This document shows positions 47,227 through 58,465 of a stretch of 64,000 bases of DNA, one piece after another. Every line of letters begins with the position of its first letter. Positions within the stretch are counted from its first letter, which is position 1. This stretch comes from Fulvia fulva (taxonomy: Eukaryota; Ascomycota; Dothideomycetes; Mycosphaerellales; Mycosphaerellaceae), in assembly GCF_020509005.1 (NCBI RefSeq), contig NC_063013.1:5890001-5954000 (forward strand), written 5' to 3'. Position numbers and translations under genes: made by a program. The notes below the pieces were generated by a model. That model did no database searches. It had not been told where the DNA came from and was given only the letters and a program-made list of their open reading frames with translations.

Positions 47227-47228
47227 TA

Positions 47229-47670
47229 CCACGAGTCCACGACTCTTTCCTTCTCCAATACTCCAACCACATCTAAGGTTACCTGTCACCCGTTCTCTCG
47301 GCCACTTCACCTCGATCCTTACAACGCCTTCGTTGCTCTCTGGACGCTGTGCTTGGTTGCTCGACCTGTCCACCTCGCCCACCGCTTTCCGACTTTGGCC
47401 TCTGTCGCTTCATCGTTTCACCTGGTTTGCCTCACTCTGGCCATATAATCATATTGAGCTCATCGTATGACTTCGCTTCTTGATCCACCGGCGCTCATTC
47501 TTCCATGCAACGTCGCTTCTGTCTGGACCCGCCTTTCATTCCTCAGTCCTGGCCTGGTATGCCACGCGCTGCTCTCTCACGCGTCGGTTGTGAGGTTGCC
47601 GGTCGCATCATGCTCTCATCGCGCTTGCTCGCAAACACCACAATGTGTCCCATCATGAGCGAAGTCCTGA
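47229..47670. other. Intergenic, pyrimidine-rich
   Basis: C/T-rich plus strand downstream of the small membrane protein gene. The frames at 47,209-47,448 and 47,467-47,658 (+) start in or next to the MITE or are low-complexity, so no gene is called. Confidence 0.4.
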
Positions 47671-47970
47671 TCAGTACGAGGACACACTGGAAATTGCCAT
47701 TGGTTTTGGCTGAGGCTGGTATCCTGTCAGATGTCCATACTTGCGCTGCAAGTCCTCCTGATTCCGGATCCGCACGATGCGCATATACTGCGCCTGTGTG
47801 TAGCCATCCGCGCCGATATTATCAGGCCTTTCTGGGTCAGACTCGCTGGTGAAGTGCCTGCCGACGGCCCAGATACATAATATCAGTCCGCCGGCGCCAA
47901 CGAGACAGAGCACGATAATAGCCTCATATGGCATCAACGGCCCATTGTTGTTGTCGTCCTTTCCCGCCAT
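47671..47970 (-). CDS. Small single-pass membrane protein, 99 aa
   Basis: An uninterrupted 99-codon frame with a well-formed layout. A short polar N-terminus (MAGKDDNNNGPLMP) leads to one clear membrane helix (about residues 15-38, EAIIVLCLVGAGGLILCIWAVGRH, written here in two parts: EAIIVLCLVGAG and GLILCIWAVGRH). A polar tail follows, with YMRIVRIRNQEDLQRKYGHL and a Pro/Ser-rich end. The helix plus the (V/I)RxRNxEDL-like tail resembles small uncharacterised proteins of Dothideomycetes, but I cannot name a family. No signal peptidase site is evident. Topology is probably N-out with a cytosolic tail (inferred). Minus strand, like both neighbouring genes of the island; the spacing is too large for shared transcription. 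Confidence 0.7.
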   Translation of the reverse strand: MAGKDDNNNGPLMPYEAIIVLCLVGAGGLILCIWAVGRHFTSESDPERPDNIGADGYTQAQYMRIVRIRNQEDLQRKYGHLTGYQPQPKPMAISSVSSY

Positions 47971-48494
47971 CCTTGACGTTGTTGATCAGCGTAAATTGCA
48001 GATAACGCAGAGGAGTGATCAGTAAGTGAAATCGCGCGCTGGAGCCTCGTACACTGAGTGAGCTGGCAGTTGGTGGGGTGGCGAACACGTAACTTGAATC
48101 CTTTATACCAGAGCTTGCAGGCTTGTCGCACGCGTGAAGTACTTGAGTATCGAAGCACGAGACCGCCTGAAAGAAGGAACGACAGTCGCTTACGATCGAT
48201 ACTCCGGCTCCTGGCGGCCTCAGCATCACGAATCAACATCAAGCTACTCTGGGCTCTACGTGGCTATGCTGACGGACTGGACATCATGATAGGAGACAAC
48301 AAGGAATCTCTGTTGCAGATATCGATTCCATGGTGTGAGTAAGAGGCGTACACCGTACACGCAAGCTCCCAGGCTCCAAGCTCCAAGCTCCAAGCTTCTA
48401 ACCCCATGCCTCGGATCTTGATGTGCTCCCTATGCCGCAGAAAGTTTATCGAGCTCCAGGATAAATATACCACCTACATGGATGATCCATTGTA
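47971..48494. other. Intergenic, small tandem CTCCAAG repeats
   Basis: About 520 bp. It contains a short run of CTCCAAG units near 48,372-48,397. Overlapping frames on both strands (for example 48,058-48,342 + and 47,934-48,242 -) are not credible genes. Confidence 0.4.
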
Positions 48495-48781
48495 CAGTCC
48501 TGGGCATAGTTTTGACAACCCCTGTTCTTCCACCTTTCCTCATTAGGAAGGATATATCCACTGCTTGGCGTAGCTCACCACCTGGTGTGTCCTCCATTGT
48601 TGGCTATTACTGCCTCGCAGCGTTCTCGCATACTCTTGCATATACGTTGTATGTCCTCAGGTGTGAGCTTGGCCCATTCTTGATAGTGAGATTGAAGGTA
48701 GCAACACCTTCTGAGATGGACATGGATAGCCGGAAGTGGTTAGCGTAAATACAGGGGTTGTAAAAACTATGCCCAGGACTG
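48495..48781. mobile_element. MITE, 287 bp, TA-flanked
   Basis: Inverted repeats of about 31 bp, starting CAGTCCTGGGCATAGTTTT at the left and ending with the complement at the right, differ at about one or two positions. TA lies immediately outside both ends (48,493-48,494 and 48,782-48,783). The CAGT start and TA target are typical of Tc1/mariner-pogo MITEs. The interior is non-coding; frames at 48,482-48,748 (+) and 48,607-48,837 (-) run through the repeats and are rejected as genes. It is hardly RIP-mutated. Confidence 0.88.
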
Positions 48782-48783
48782 TA

Positions 48784-49132
48784 TATGGTAACGTGGGCTT
48801 CACGACTACGACTTGACCTCAGACTTAGCTCTTGCACAGTTTATGCAACGTCGACCACGGACATTGCCAAGGATGCCGTCTGGGTGTGATGCGAGTACCG
48901 CCAAGGTCCCGCGGGTTGACCTCACGGCAGTGCAATGTAGGCTTGTGAGGGACAAATGACACACAGAACGCAGCGAGGACTTCGCTCAAAGAAAGAAAGA
49001 GCATCTCAGTCAGTATATGCTTATTGAGCCCAGCTCTGGAAGGTCTTGCTGACTATTGCAGTGACTTCATACATGTCCATTCCTAATATACGCACGCCTA
49101 ACAGGCAGTATCTCAAGCACACCGAGGCCAGC
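48784..49132. other. 3' flank of the ConA-like gene
   Basis: About 350 bp of ordinary composition with no open frame of interest. I see nothing else in it. Confidence 0.4.
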
Positions 49133-49945
49133 TCAAGTATACGTGTGTGACTCGATCGAGATGGTGTCAATGGTCCAAGTCTTGCCCCCATCAGCCGTCA
49201 CGAGCTCGCCGGTCGCGCCGGTGGTACCCTTCGTGTCTCCGAACCCCGGATCTGCTTTGTCTAGCACAAGCTTGGTGTCAACGTACTTGTGTGCTGGGGC
49301 TTTTCCGCAGGCCGCTTTCTGGCACTCGACGGCCGTACCCCAACCTTGTGCTTTCCCGCTGTCCGTCGAGAGGCTGGAAACGACTTTACCATCGACCAAG
49401 ATATCCTGATCATACTTGAAAGTTCCATCATTGTACTTGTCTGGGAGCCGTTAGTGACATATTCTTGGGCTGGATGGCATGACTTACAGGAGAAGGTCAC
49501 AGAGGAGCCTGGATCAGCAGACACCGCTTTCCCCATCTGCTGGTCACTCTCAAGAGTACTGGCTGGTGGAAAGGTCAGTACACGTTTCAATACTATGGAA
49601 CGGCACGTCGTAAGAGGGGAAGACTGCACAGACTCCTTACGTACCAACGATACACCACTTTCCCTTGACCTTTGGACAACCTGCGCTACCGTCTAAAACG
49701 GAGATGGCAAGACCCTGCACCAGGTGCCCTCCCGATGTGCCCATACCTGGCCATAGGGCAAGGTTGCCAGTCTGCGGTGAGTTTAATTCAGGCAGCTCGA
49801 GCGTCGTGACCGCTTCACGAATGAAGTTATTGTCGGCGACAGGGCCGATCGCTAGCGCACTGGAGAATTGGTATCCATAGTCTCGGCGAACAACGCCAGC
49901 AGTGACCAAAGCGGAGGCGGAGAGGACAACGGCAAAGTGCTTCAT
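49133..49945 (-). CDS. Secreted concanavalin A-like (lectin/glucanase-fold) protein
   Basis: Three exons, 49945-49645, 49562-49488 and 49440-49133, with introns of 82 and 47 bp, give 227 residues. Splicing rebuilds WCIVASTLESDQQMGKAV and SVTFSYKYNDGTFKYDQDI, both typical of this fungal family. I chose the ATG at 49,945 because it opens a classic signal peptide (MKHFAVVLSASALVTA) with a Kex2-like RR at about 20-21. An in-frame ATG at 49,978 would bury it. The body holds PQTGNLALWPGMGTSGG, GKAQGWGTAVECQKAACG and LDKADPGFG, plus four cysteines that could form two disulfides. Related proteins are annotated as concanavalin A-like lectin/glucanases and are secreted. No catalytic glutamate motif of GH16 (ExDxE) is visible, so a binding rather than enzymatic role is likely. 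It could act at the cell wall or host surface (inference). Confidence 0.85.
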
Positions 49946-50387
49946 GTCTGCAATAGTTGTAGTTAAAGAACTGGACAACGAAAAGAATGTCTGGTCACTA
50001 GGTGTCGTGCGCGGAACTGGAGGTTGAGATCTTAAGCATACGGGCGACCTTTACCACAGGGGTCTACCTAGTTATGGGTCTTGTTTGAACCGTGGTAATA
50101 CGGTTTCAAAACCGTAGGGAGCAGTTCGAGGTGTGAACCCGCAAACTATAGGTTTCGTCAAACTACGTTTGTCGTTACGAGCGGTTCTTTTACGTTTATA
50201 CGTCTCTATATTGTTCTAGTAGTACTAATATAGGATTAGTTGTTATATCGAGTAGTATAATCTCTATTATACGGCGTAATTCACGGTTTAGTATTACGGA
50301 AGGGTTTAGGTAGGACTTTATAGCCCGGTCTCCAAAGCTCTAGATACCTTAGGTATGATTATCGGCTACCTACTATCACGTTATTTA
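49946..50387. other. ConA-like gene upstream region, then RIP boundary
   Basis: The first roughly 100 bp are normal promoter-side sequence. From about 50,050 the composition drifts to repeat texture. A small inverted motif (ACCGTGGTAATACGGTTT and GGTTTCAAAACC, near 50,089-50,113) is not a tRNA. The remaining sequence to 50,387 is unassigned RIP-mutated repeat. Confidence 0.45.
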
Positions 50388-50487
50388 TATAGAAAGTTAT
50401 TATACGGGCTTATATAGGGTGTTTCAAAAGCAGGTTATATATTATATATATCTATCTAGAATAGATAAGTATTACTCTTAAAGAGCC
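50388..50487 (-). mobile_element. LTR-like fragment (family G3), inverted, right of gene island 2
   Basis: About 100 bp matching the reverse complement of 43,500-43,594, including the shared blocks CGGGCTTATATAGGGTGTTT and TCTATCTAGAATAGATAAGT. It is cut at a TA by the full-length Fot1-type element at 50,490. This gives an inverted pair around the island. Confidence 0.75.
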
Positions 50488-50489
50488 TA

Positions 50490-52338
50490 ACGTGCTTTAC
50501 TACCGAGCGGGCCACTTTTACTAAGAACTGTACCACTTCTATAGATATAGCTATATAACCACTATTATAGCGTATATTGTCTTTAAACGAGGCCAAACTG
50601 ACCTTAGCTATCTAGGCCACGAAATGCGACGCGATAATTACGAATCGACTTGCTATAAAGGTATACGATATATCTCGAACTATACTAGGGTATCGATTGA
50701 ATAGACGACCTCCTTAGGGTGACTACGAGCCCAATTCGAAGAAGCTTATAGAGCTAGAAGAGAGGGTGATACTTGAGTATATACTCGAGCTAAATCTTAG
50801 AGGTTTCCCGCTATTAAAGGCTAGTATATAAGTAATAGCCGATTTATTACTATAAGAGAAGGGTCTTAAGCCCGCTAGTCTTAATTAGACAGACAGGTTT
50901 ATTAGGCGGTATCGTGAGCTAAAGGTTCGTATAATACGTAGATACGATCGTTAGCGAGCCCTAATAGAAGATCTAGACGTTATCGAGAAGTACTTCTTAC
51001 TTATACGTAATATAAAGGAGAAGTATAGCATCCTTAACTAGGACACCTATAACTTCGACGAGATAAGGTTCATAAAAGGTATTATTACGTCTTAGAGCGT
51101 CGTTACGGATTCAAAAAGGCGTAGTAGAAAGAGGAAGGTCGTTTAATAGGGCAATAGAGAATAGGTAATAGTAATTAAGACTATCTATATAGACGGAATA
51201 GCGCTCCTACCCTACGTTATTCTTATAGGTAAACAGTATATTAGTACCTAGTACTAAGACGGGAACTTAGGTCTAGACTAGACAGTCGGGCTAATAGAGA
51301 ACGGCTAGACTAATAATAAGTTTAGTATACGGTAGCTAGAGTATTTCTAGAAGTATACTATAGCTCGTATAACTAGGGTATAGAGACTACTTATTATCGA
51401 TAGCTACGAGAGCTATAACTCGAAGGCATTCTAGAATCTATATAAGGAATATAAGATCTTAGCCCTATATATACTATCGCACGCCTCGTACTTACTCTAG
51501 CTATTAGATATAGGTTGCTATTCGCTTTTAAAGAAGGTATACGGTGCTTAGCTCTCGGTCTTAGTACGCTAGCGTATTACTTATATCGATAAAGTAGAGT
51601 TCCTACGCGCCTTCCGGATAGCCTATAACGCTATATTTAGACAGGAGAACATCCTATCGAGCTTCAGAGGCGCTAGTTTAGATCTATTTAATCTATAGGT
51701 AGTAATAGACAAGCTTAGTATTAAGCTACGTACGCTAACCCCTCTAGCTCCGGACTCTACCCCTTAGTTGTCGAAGACACTACGAACTACAAAAGAATTC
51801 GACTCTTAATCGATACTAGTAACAAACAAAATGCGTGCCCGGGCAGGTTTATCGCTAAACTCGTTATAGGAAGGGGTGTATTAGCTTATAAAAGGGAGTA
51901 GAGAGATAGCGTATTAGATAGCTCTTATATAAAGCGAGATTAGTAAGCTACGTAAGTCTAACGAGGCCCTTATATAGTAGAAAGCACGAAAGCGCAAGTA
52001 CATTTAGTCTAGAGGGTCTCTAACCTTCGATAAGGTGTCGTAATTAATACCTCTAGAGGATACTAGGAGGTAGGAAGTGAGTAGAGAGTCGCTAGATAGT
52101 ATTTAGCTAGTACTAAGGCTACGACGCTATAAGCGATATAGCGAGTCGGGGTATAACGTACGTATCTATTAAGTAGACTTACTAGATAGCGAAGAATCTA
52201 AAGAGGAATTGTCCTCCTAGTAACGATTCTATAGGATATCGTCGTATTAAGATACCGTCGTAATTAAAGTAGAAGTAGTATAGTTCTTAGTAGAAGTAGC
52301 CCACTCGGTAGTATAGCCCGCTCGGTAGTAAAGTACGT
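50490..52338 (+). mobile_element. Fot1/pogo-type DNA transposon, full length, RIP-dead
   Basis: 1849 bp, with TA at 50,488-50,489 and 52,339-52,340, the expected size for Fot1. Terminal repeats begin ACGTGCTTTACTACCGAGCG on the left, matched by the right end. The right end carries a second copy of the CCGAGCGGGCT motif inside the first. The transposase frame runs on the plus strand: helix-turn-helix and CENPB-like DNA-binding part (about 50,640-51,000), then DDE domain. The DDE domain holds YNFDEIRF near 51,050 (normally YNFDETGF), GNREWVI-like sequence near 51,150 and LLIIDSYESY near 51,400. A C-terminal KLRTLTP motif lies near 51,725. Dozens of stops; not functional. Confidence 0.93.
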
Positions 52339-52340
52339 TA

Positions 52341-55300
52341 TAGGTATTACGTTATTTATATAGATAGATAGAATAAGGTTAATATATTCTACGGATCGGA
52401 TTCCTAATTTATTAATAAGGACTATCTATTCGATACCCCTTATTAAGACGAGTAATCTACTTAAGTAGTAGCGACCCGCCTATACTAGCGGCGGCGTAAT
52501 CGTAGTATAAAGGACCCTAAAACTAAGGTTCCGTTTCCCTAACGGTAGACCCTAGAGTTACGGAGCTACGGAGGACAACTACCTAATTAGGAAGCGCGAC
52601 CTCACCCCGAATAGTAGCGGAGGATAGGAACTAACGAGAGCTATAGCCTTACGAATATTTAGTACTAAGAGCTTAGCCGAGGAACAAACTAAGGAAAAAC
52701 CTAGGACATAAGCTAAGGCCTACTATATAGAAAGTAGAGACTAACGATAAATAATATAGCGTAGACGACCCTATTACGGAGGCGGGAAACTTACTAGGGG
52801 ATAATAAATACCTAGCCCGGGTATATAAGAACACTATAGTATAGCTACTAGGAGCGCTAAAAGCGCTATTATACTAAATCCCAAAGACAATCTAATAAGT
52901 AATATAGAAGGTAGCCTAGAGACTAACTATATAGGCAATAGTAGTAGTAGGTAAGAATTAACTCTCTATAAAGGTAAGTAATACGGTACGCCTATATATT
53001 ACTAATCCGGCGGAGAAACAAGAGATCGTAGCTCTAATAAGTAAAGAGATTGTCGATAGAATCGGCTAAAAGGAGGTAGTTAGAGCAAAGGTAGAGGCAA
53101 TAGGCGTAGTAAGACTCTTTACCGTATAAGAGTCTAATAGATAAAAACTAGAGACCTATAAGGAGTAGACTACTAAAGTCGCGAAGTCGGCGCGAGTCTC
53201 CTACTAATAGTATACCTTCATCGCCTACGGGGTCCCTAGGACATTTAAGGTCGAAGACCTTCCCTAACTCTAAGTATAGAACTAGAACATATCCCTAGGA
53301 GTACGACTAACGAAGGCGGTATAGTTATATAAGATAGTAGACCGAGAGAAGACGTATTTATCGCTTATTATCTAGGTAGAGACAGCGGAATTAGCTAACT
53401 AGATACTAGATAATAGGCTATTCTAGAACTACGAGAGAATAGATACGGAGATCTATTAGAGTAGCTATAGGGTACTATAATGCTTCTAATACTAATAGTA
53501 CGGTTATATAGCCCTGAAATATAGGGAGAAGACCCTAAGGTACCCTTACTACGTAGGCCTATACTACGGAAGGGAATGCCTAAAAAAGGAGAGTAGGTAT
53601 ATATACTACGGTAGAAGATACCTAGCGTATTTAAACTAATACCTAGCTAGAATAGTAGTATAAGAACGAGCGAGATAAGTAAGGATCTCTTTACTAGCTA
53701 GGTACCCCTAAGAATAGTAGAAGGGACCTACCGTATATAAGGGCTTCGAGTCGAGTAAGAGGAAGAGGGTAGAAGAGTTAAATAAGGGAACCTAACCTTA
53801 AACGTATCTACCTCCTAGTAGGCCTAGACACCTTAACCGGGCAACTAATAAACTAGGCTAAACGTAAATCTTTAGGACGCCCTAGCGGTCCTAGGGCTAG
53901 CCGGTTAGCGGGATATAGGCTTAGGAGATATAGTAGGTTAGTATAGAAATAGACCTTACGGATAACGAATAATACTATAGGACGACATTACTATCGTATA
54001 GTATAACGTAAACAAAAGTAGGGACAAAGTCTAGCGCTACTTTCTATAAGAGCTAGACCCGCTACGGTATTACGTTATTACGGTATAGGAACTATAGATC
54101 AACCCCTACGTAGGACTCCTAGCTACTTATAATGACCGGAGATACTATACCGTAATCGCGGGCAAACGAGGCGTTATCCCGAGGATATATATATATATAT
54201 ATATAAGTAAGACTATAGACCTTAAGTCGTAGAAGGTTATACTACCGTAGTAGGGTAACCTAGGAGACATAATATTAATCTAGATCGATATGATATAAGG
54301 CTCTATCTAGATCTATAACGTCTATAACCCGCTACTATAGGGTCGAACGAGTAGGGAACGAGAAACCCTCGCCTACCTAGAGCGGACCCTAAGCTAAGAT
54401 ACGAAGTAAGTACTCCTTACCGACTTTAACCTCTACTACCTATAGTAGGGACTCGACTTTACTCCCCCGTACGCGGAAGCTACTAGATATAACCGTACGC
54501 TACGGAATAGCCTTAGTAACCCTAAAGGGAATAGAGACGTAGAAGGCCCGTATAAGTATAAGTATAATCGACCTATACTTTCTATTACAAGAACTTCAAA
54601 AGAGACTAGTCTAATACCGACCGAACTACGCGCTAGAGGCCTTCTTAGACTATATCCCTATTTAAACTACGCTAGGGGTAAAGGCGATAGAGGAGCTAGT
54701 AAGCGAACTACGCCGTAACTAGAAGAAGGTACGCTAGGACGATATAAGAGGCTTCCTAATAGCGAACCTACTATAGTATAGAGAACTCGAGACGACAGCT
54801 TAGCTATATCAAGTAGCGGAACAGATTACCTCGGTTATATAGTAAGTAGCGTAACAATATACGCCGTTACTCCGGCCCTTAACGTAGTAGAAGGCCTTCT
54901 AGACCCCTAAATACTCTACGAAGGTAAAGGAGGCTAGAAGGGCAAGGCGATAGTAGACGGAGGAACATACCTAAGAGACGTAGGAGCAATACTGTCGCGC
55001 GATATAAGAGAAGAAGGCATAGATAAGACGCGATAAGCTATAGGACTAGAGAGCGACGATCGGGCTCGTTATAGAAAACCCGGAATAGATATAGAGACTA
55101 GCTAAATAGGTACGACTACCTAAAGAGTAACGAACCCCTTACTTCCCTCTAATCGTAGACCGCGAAGGGATTGCCTAGACTACGCCTAGGGGCAAGGCAA
55201 AAGTATAAGCCGACTATTTCTTTTCGACGTAAGTAGAGGCAGACCTTACGGATATCGACCCGAGTATATACCCGGAACCCCTAGATATAGATTAGGCAGT

Positions 55301-57480
55301 TAGCTCTAATATAGTAATAGGAGTTATAAGTAAGCTAAAAGAACGAAAAGCCCTAGGCCTAGATAGGATACTAAACCTACTACTAAAAGAGTATAGAGAA
55401 GAGATAGCGCCGAGCCTTATAAACCTATTTACCGCGTACCTACGGCTAGGGTATTACCCGAAGCCGTATAGAGAGTCTATAACAGTAGTACTACGTTAGC
55501 TATAGAAGGATAACTATACTTAGCTTAAATCGTATAGGCTAATTGTACTTCTAAATACGATAGGGAAGGTCCTAGAGAAGATAGTAGCCTAGAGACTTAC
55601 GTAGCTAGCCGAGGATAACTACGTACTCCTAGTAATATAGAAAGGGGGAAGAAGCTAGCGATCGATACTAATAGTAATAGAGCTAATTATAGAGCAAATT
55701 CAGACCCTCTAGCACTACGGTAGGAACCGAGCGGCGTCCTTACTATCTCTCGACATCGTAGGGGCCTTTAATAACGTCTTATACTAAAGGCTAATATATA
55801 TCCTATAACAGAAAGGCATCCCCTAGTAGGTAACGAAGTTCGTCTACTCCTTTCTCTAGGAACGGACGATATACCTAGTCCTAGGGAGGTATACGTCCGA
55901 CCCGGTAAAGGTAGAGGCTAGAATACCTTAGGGATCTACTCTCTCCCCTATCCTATTTCTAATATTTATGTCTGATCTAATCCCCCTACTCACCTCTCCG
56001 TAAATCTTAGTATCGGGATTCGTAGACGATATAAACATTCTAGCCTAGTTAGACTCGATAAAGGAGAACTGTCGCCTCCTTAAAGATAGGTATAAGAAAT
56101 ACGAGGAGTAGGTAAAGAAGTATAGTGCCTAGTTCGCCCCTAAAAAGTACTAACTTATACACCTTAGTAAAGCGAGAACATACTATAATATAAAGGCGGC
56201 GGTAAGAATCTAAGGCTACGAGACTAAGCTATTAGCGGAGCTACGAGTACTAGGGATCTAGCTCGACCCGAAGCTAAGCTAGAACGTATAGATTAAGAAA
56301 GCCTAGAGTCGAGCGTAAGTTAACAAAGCCTCGATAAAGAGGCTTACGGCGTCTATATAGGGAGTAATATTCGATAAGGCAAGAGTAATATATAAGGCGA
56401 TCGTTAGACTAGCTATACTATACGGGGCATAGATTTAGGGAACAGGAGGCGTAGGTAAGCCGATCCTAAAACGGATAGAGTAACCTACGTAGGATACTAG
56501 GCGTATATAAGACAACGTTAATAAGTACGGTAGAAATAGAGACGGGAACACTACTAATCGGCTAATATATCCGGGGAATAAGAATTTAACACGCGGTAAA
56601 GACGATAGATTACCTAGTATAAACTACAATCTAGGAGGTAAAGAATAAGATAGAAAGCCGCTACCGGAGAGGGGCCGGCTATAGGATAAGCTAAAAAGAG
56701 GATGACCTTACTACCTTTACGGCCGTATAGACAAGTACCGAATAGCTAGTACGAAAAGAGAAGGAGCGTAGGACTCGCTAGGCCGGCGGGAGTAAGTCTA
56801 AGATCTAAAGTCTAGCGGAATAGATAGCGAGCTACCTATAGGAGTAGGACTAGAGAAGGAAGACCCCTAAGATAATAGGCCCGATAGTACTCCAAGCTTT
56901 CTAGAGACATAATTACTAGCTATATAGGGACCTAACAAGGGCCGAAGCAAGTATAGCGATCTAAATCAGGTCTGAATATATTAGATTAAGGGCCTACCTA
57001 TTTAGGAGACGCGTACTAGACATCTAAAGCCTAGCCTACTAGTATAGCTACCTATCGTAAAACCTAGAACATATACTACTACGATGCCCGTAGTAGGCGA
57101 GAGGTAGGGGAAATTAGAGGTACTAAGCGGGAAGGAGAGACTATAAGTTAATTATTAAGGACAAAGGTAATATTCGCCGAATCTCTCGGTAGATACTATA
57201 GTAGGGATACCTCTAGTAGTTTAGCCTCGCTAGCGAGACGGAGGAGTAGATAGATAAGAGGCGGAAGCTAGGGGGGTTATAGATAGGGTAGTCGTTAGGG
57301 CAGGCCTATAACACTAGCGTACCCTTAATAAGGGAAATCTAAGACAATAACGACGGGGAAAAGACAGGCGGGAAGGAGGAGGGGTTTTTACTAATACGGT
57401 GTCCCCTCTATATATACGAAAACAAGATAGTATAGCTATATAGGCTAAAGGGCACTATAACAGCTTAAATGAAATATCTA
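52341..57480 (+). mobile_element. LINE family 2, near full length, RIP-dead
   Basis: About 5.1 kb. ORF1 remains (about 52,650-53,850) end with CCHC-knuckle-like sequence near 53,480-53,640. Endonuclease is at about 53,950-54,600. Reverse transcriptase is at about 55,300-56,150, with SILIVIELI, LLSLDIVGAFNNV, PQGSTLSPILFLIF (Gln codon mutated) and an FVDDINIL box near 56,018. The C-terminal region carries a cysteine-rich relic (about 57,050-57,120). The 3' end has AAATGAAATATCTATC-type tail sequence at about 57,465-57,480. It differs from LINE family 1 in sequence but has the same layout. The 5' border next to the Fot1 element is not defined. Confidence 0.85.
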
Positions 57481-58465
57481 TCTATATATACGCTTAGATT
57501 ACGATAAACCTAACGTAATATAAGATACCTATTCCGTTTAGTTATATTTATATATATTCTTATAATATCTTAGTACCTTTTTTCTCTAACATAAAGTACT
57601 AGTACGCTAGGAATACTAGTAAGCTAGGAATACTAGTAAGCTAGGAATACTAGTAAGCTAGGAATTTTGTCTTAGTACGACTAACTCGTATTCTTTATTA
57701 ATTGTTTTTACTACTATTAAATAGAGAACTAGTGAACTCAATACTCTTATCTAATTCAGAATTGTTCTCTTTATCTTCCTAGTACGTTCGTACGTTATAG
57801 CTAGTCCGACCGTAGTTACTATACCGCCGTCTACTTAGCTAGCCCTATTTCGTACCCTCTGACCTACGACTCTTCTTTAACTATTCTATAGCCTTTAACG
57901 ACTCGACGACTACCTATAACGACCTAACTCTATACTCTAAGACCCCGCCGTACTAGAGACGCTTTTATTTACGAGATCGGCGCTTTATAAGAGTCCTAAC
58001 TTATCGTTTAAGCTTAGAGTTACGAGCTCTTAGAAGCCTATTCTCTTATAGTATTACTTCGCCGCCTTTTATAAGCTAAGAGAAGCTATTATAAGCTGTT
58101 TTAGAGTTACTTAGTATAGCGTCGTATATAAGCTTAGATTATAACGTAAACTCCTTCGAATTACTCGGAGTTCAAGACTACTATAATGTCGTCTAAGGCG
58201 GGGATAGTCCTAGCGGGGTTCGTAGGCGTATATTAAGGCGATTAAGTACTACTTACGAGTTAATAAGAACTAACCCTATAGCCTTAAAGGCCTTCTTATA
58301 GTTTAACGCGGTAAATACGTCGAAAAACGCGTCTTTAAACGCTAGAAGAAAGGTTTCTTTATTAATATAGAAGACGCGCTAACGCGCTAAGTCTCGTACG
58401 CGTTATAAGTACTTTAGCTTTAACGGCGCAAAACAAAACACATTAAGAGGCTATAGGATATACGA
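57481..58465 (-). mobile_element. Pogo-type transposase C-terminal remnant
   Basis: Minus-strand frames between about 58,430 and 57,900 give LAFKDAFFDVFTAL, YKKAFKAIGLV and NRLNIRLRTP, a recognisable C-terminal signature of fungal pogo/Fot-like transposases in which the final motif is usually RLRTPTP. The N-terminal and DDE parts are absent, cut at the LINE 3 tail (58,466). The downstream end includes a 17-bp minisatellite. It is a different family from the Fot1-type elements in this window. Confidence 0.65.
57606..57665. repeat. 17-bp minisatellite, about 3.5 units
   Basis: Unit GCTAGGAATACTAGTAA repeated without change three times, plus a partial fourth. The units contain CTAGT and ACTAG, so each can also pair internally. 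It lies in the tail side of the pogo-type remnant. Confidence 0.9.

Noticed and set aside
47209..47448. 79-codon plus-strand frame
   Set aside because: Starts inside the MITE terminal repeat and runs through pyrimidine-rich DNA.
50081..50150. tRNA-like GTTCGA-containing segment
   Set aside because: No cloverleaf can be formed; the arms do not pair in tRNA geometry.
52341..52420. Continuation of the G3 LTR after the Fot1-type insertion
   Set aside because: Only a few bases match the expected remainder. A partial similarity to 50,377-50,400 is too short and A/T-rich to interpret.
57606..57665. CRISPR-like short repeats
   Set aside because: Head-to-tail 17-bp units without spacers, in a eukaryotic sequence; a minisatellite.
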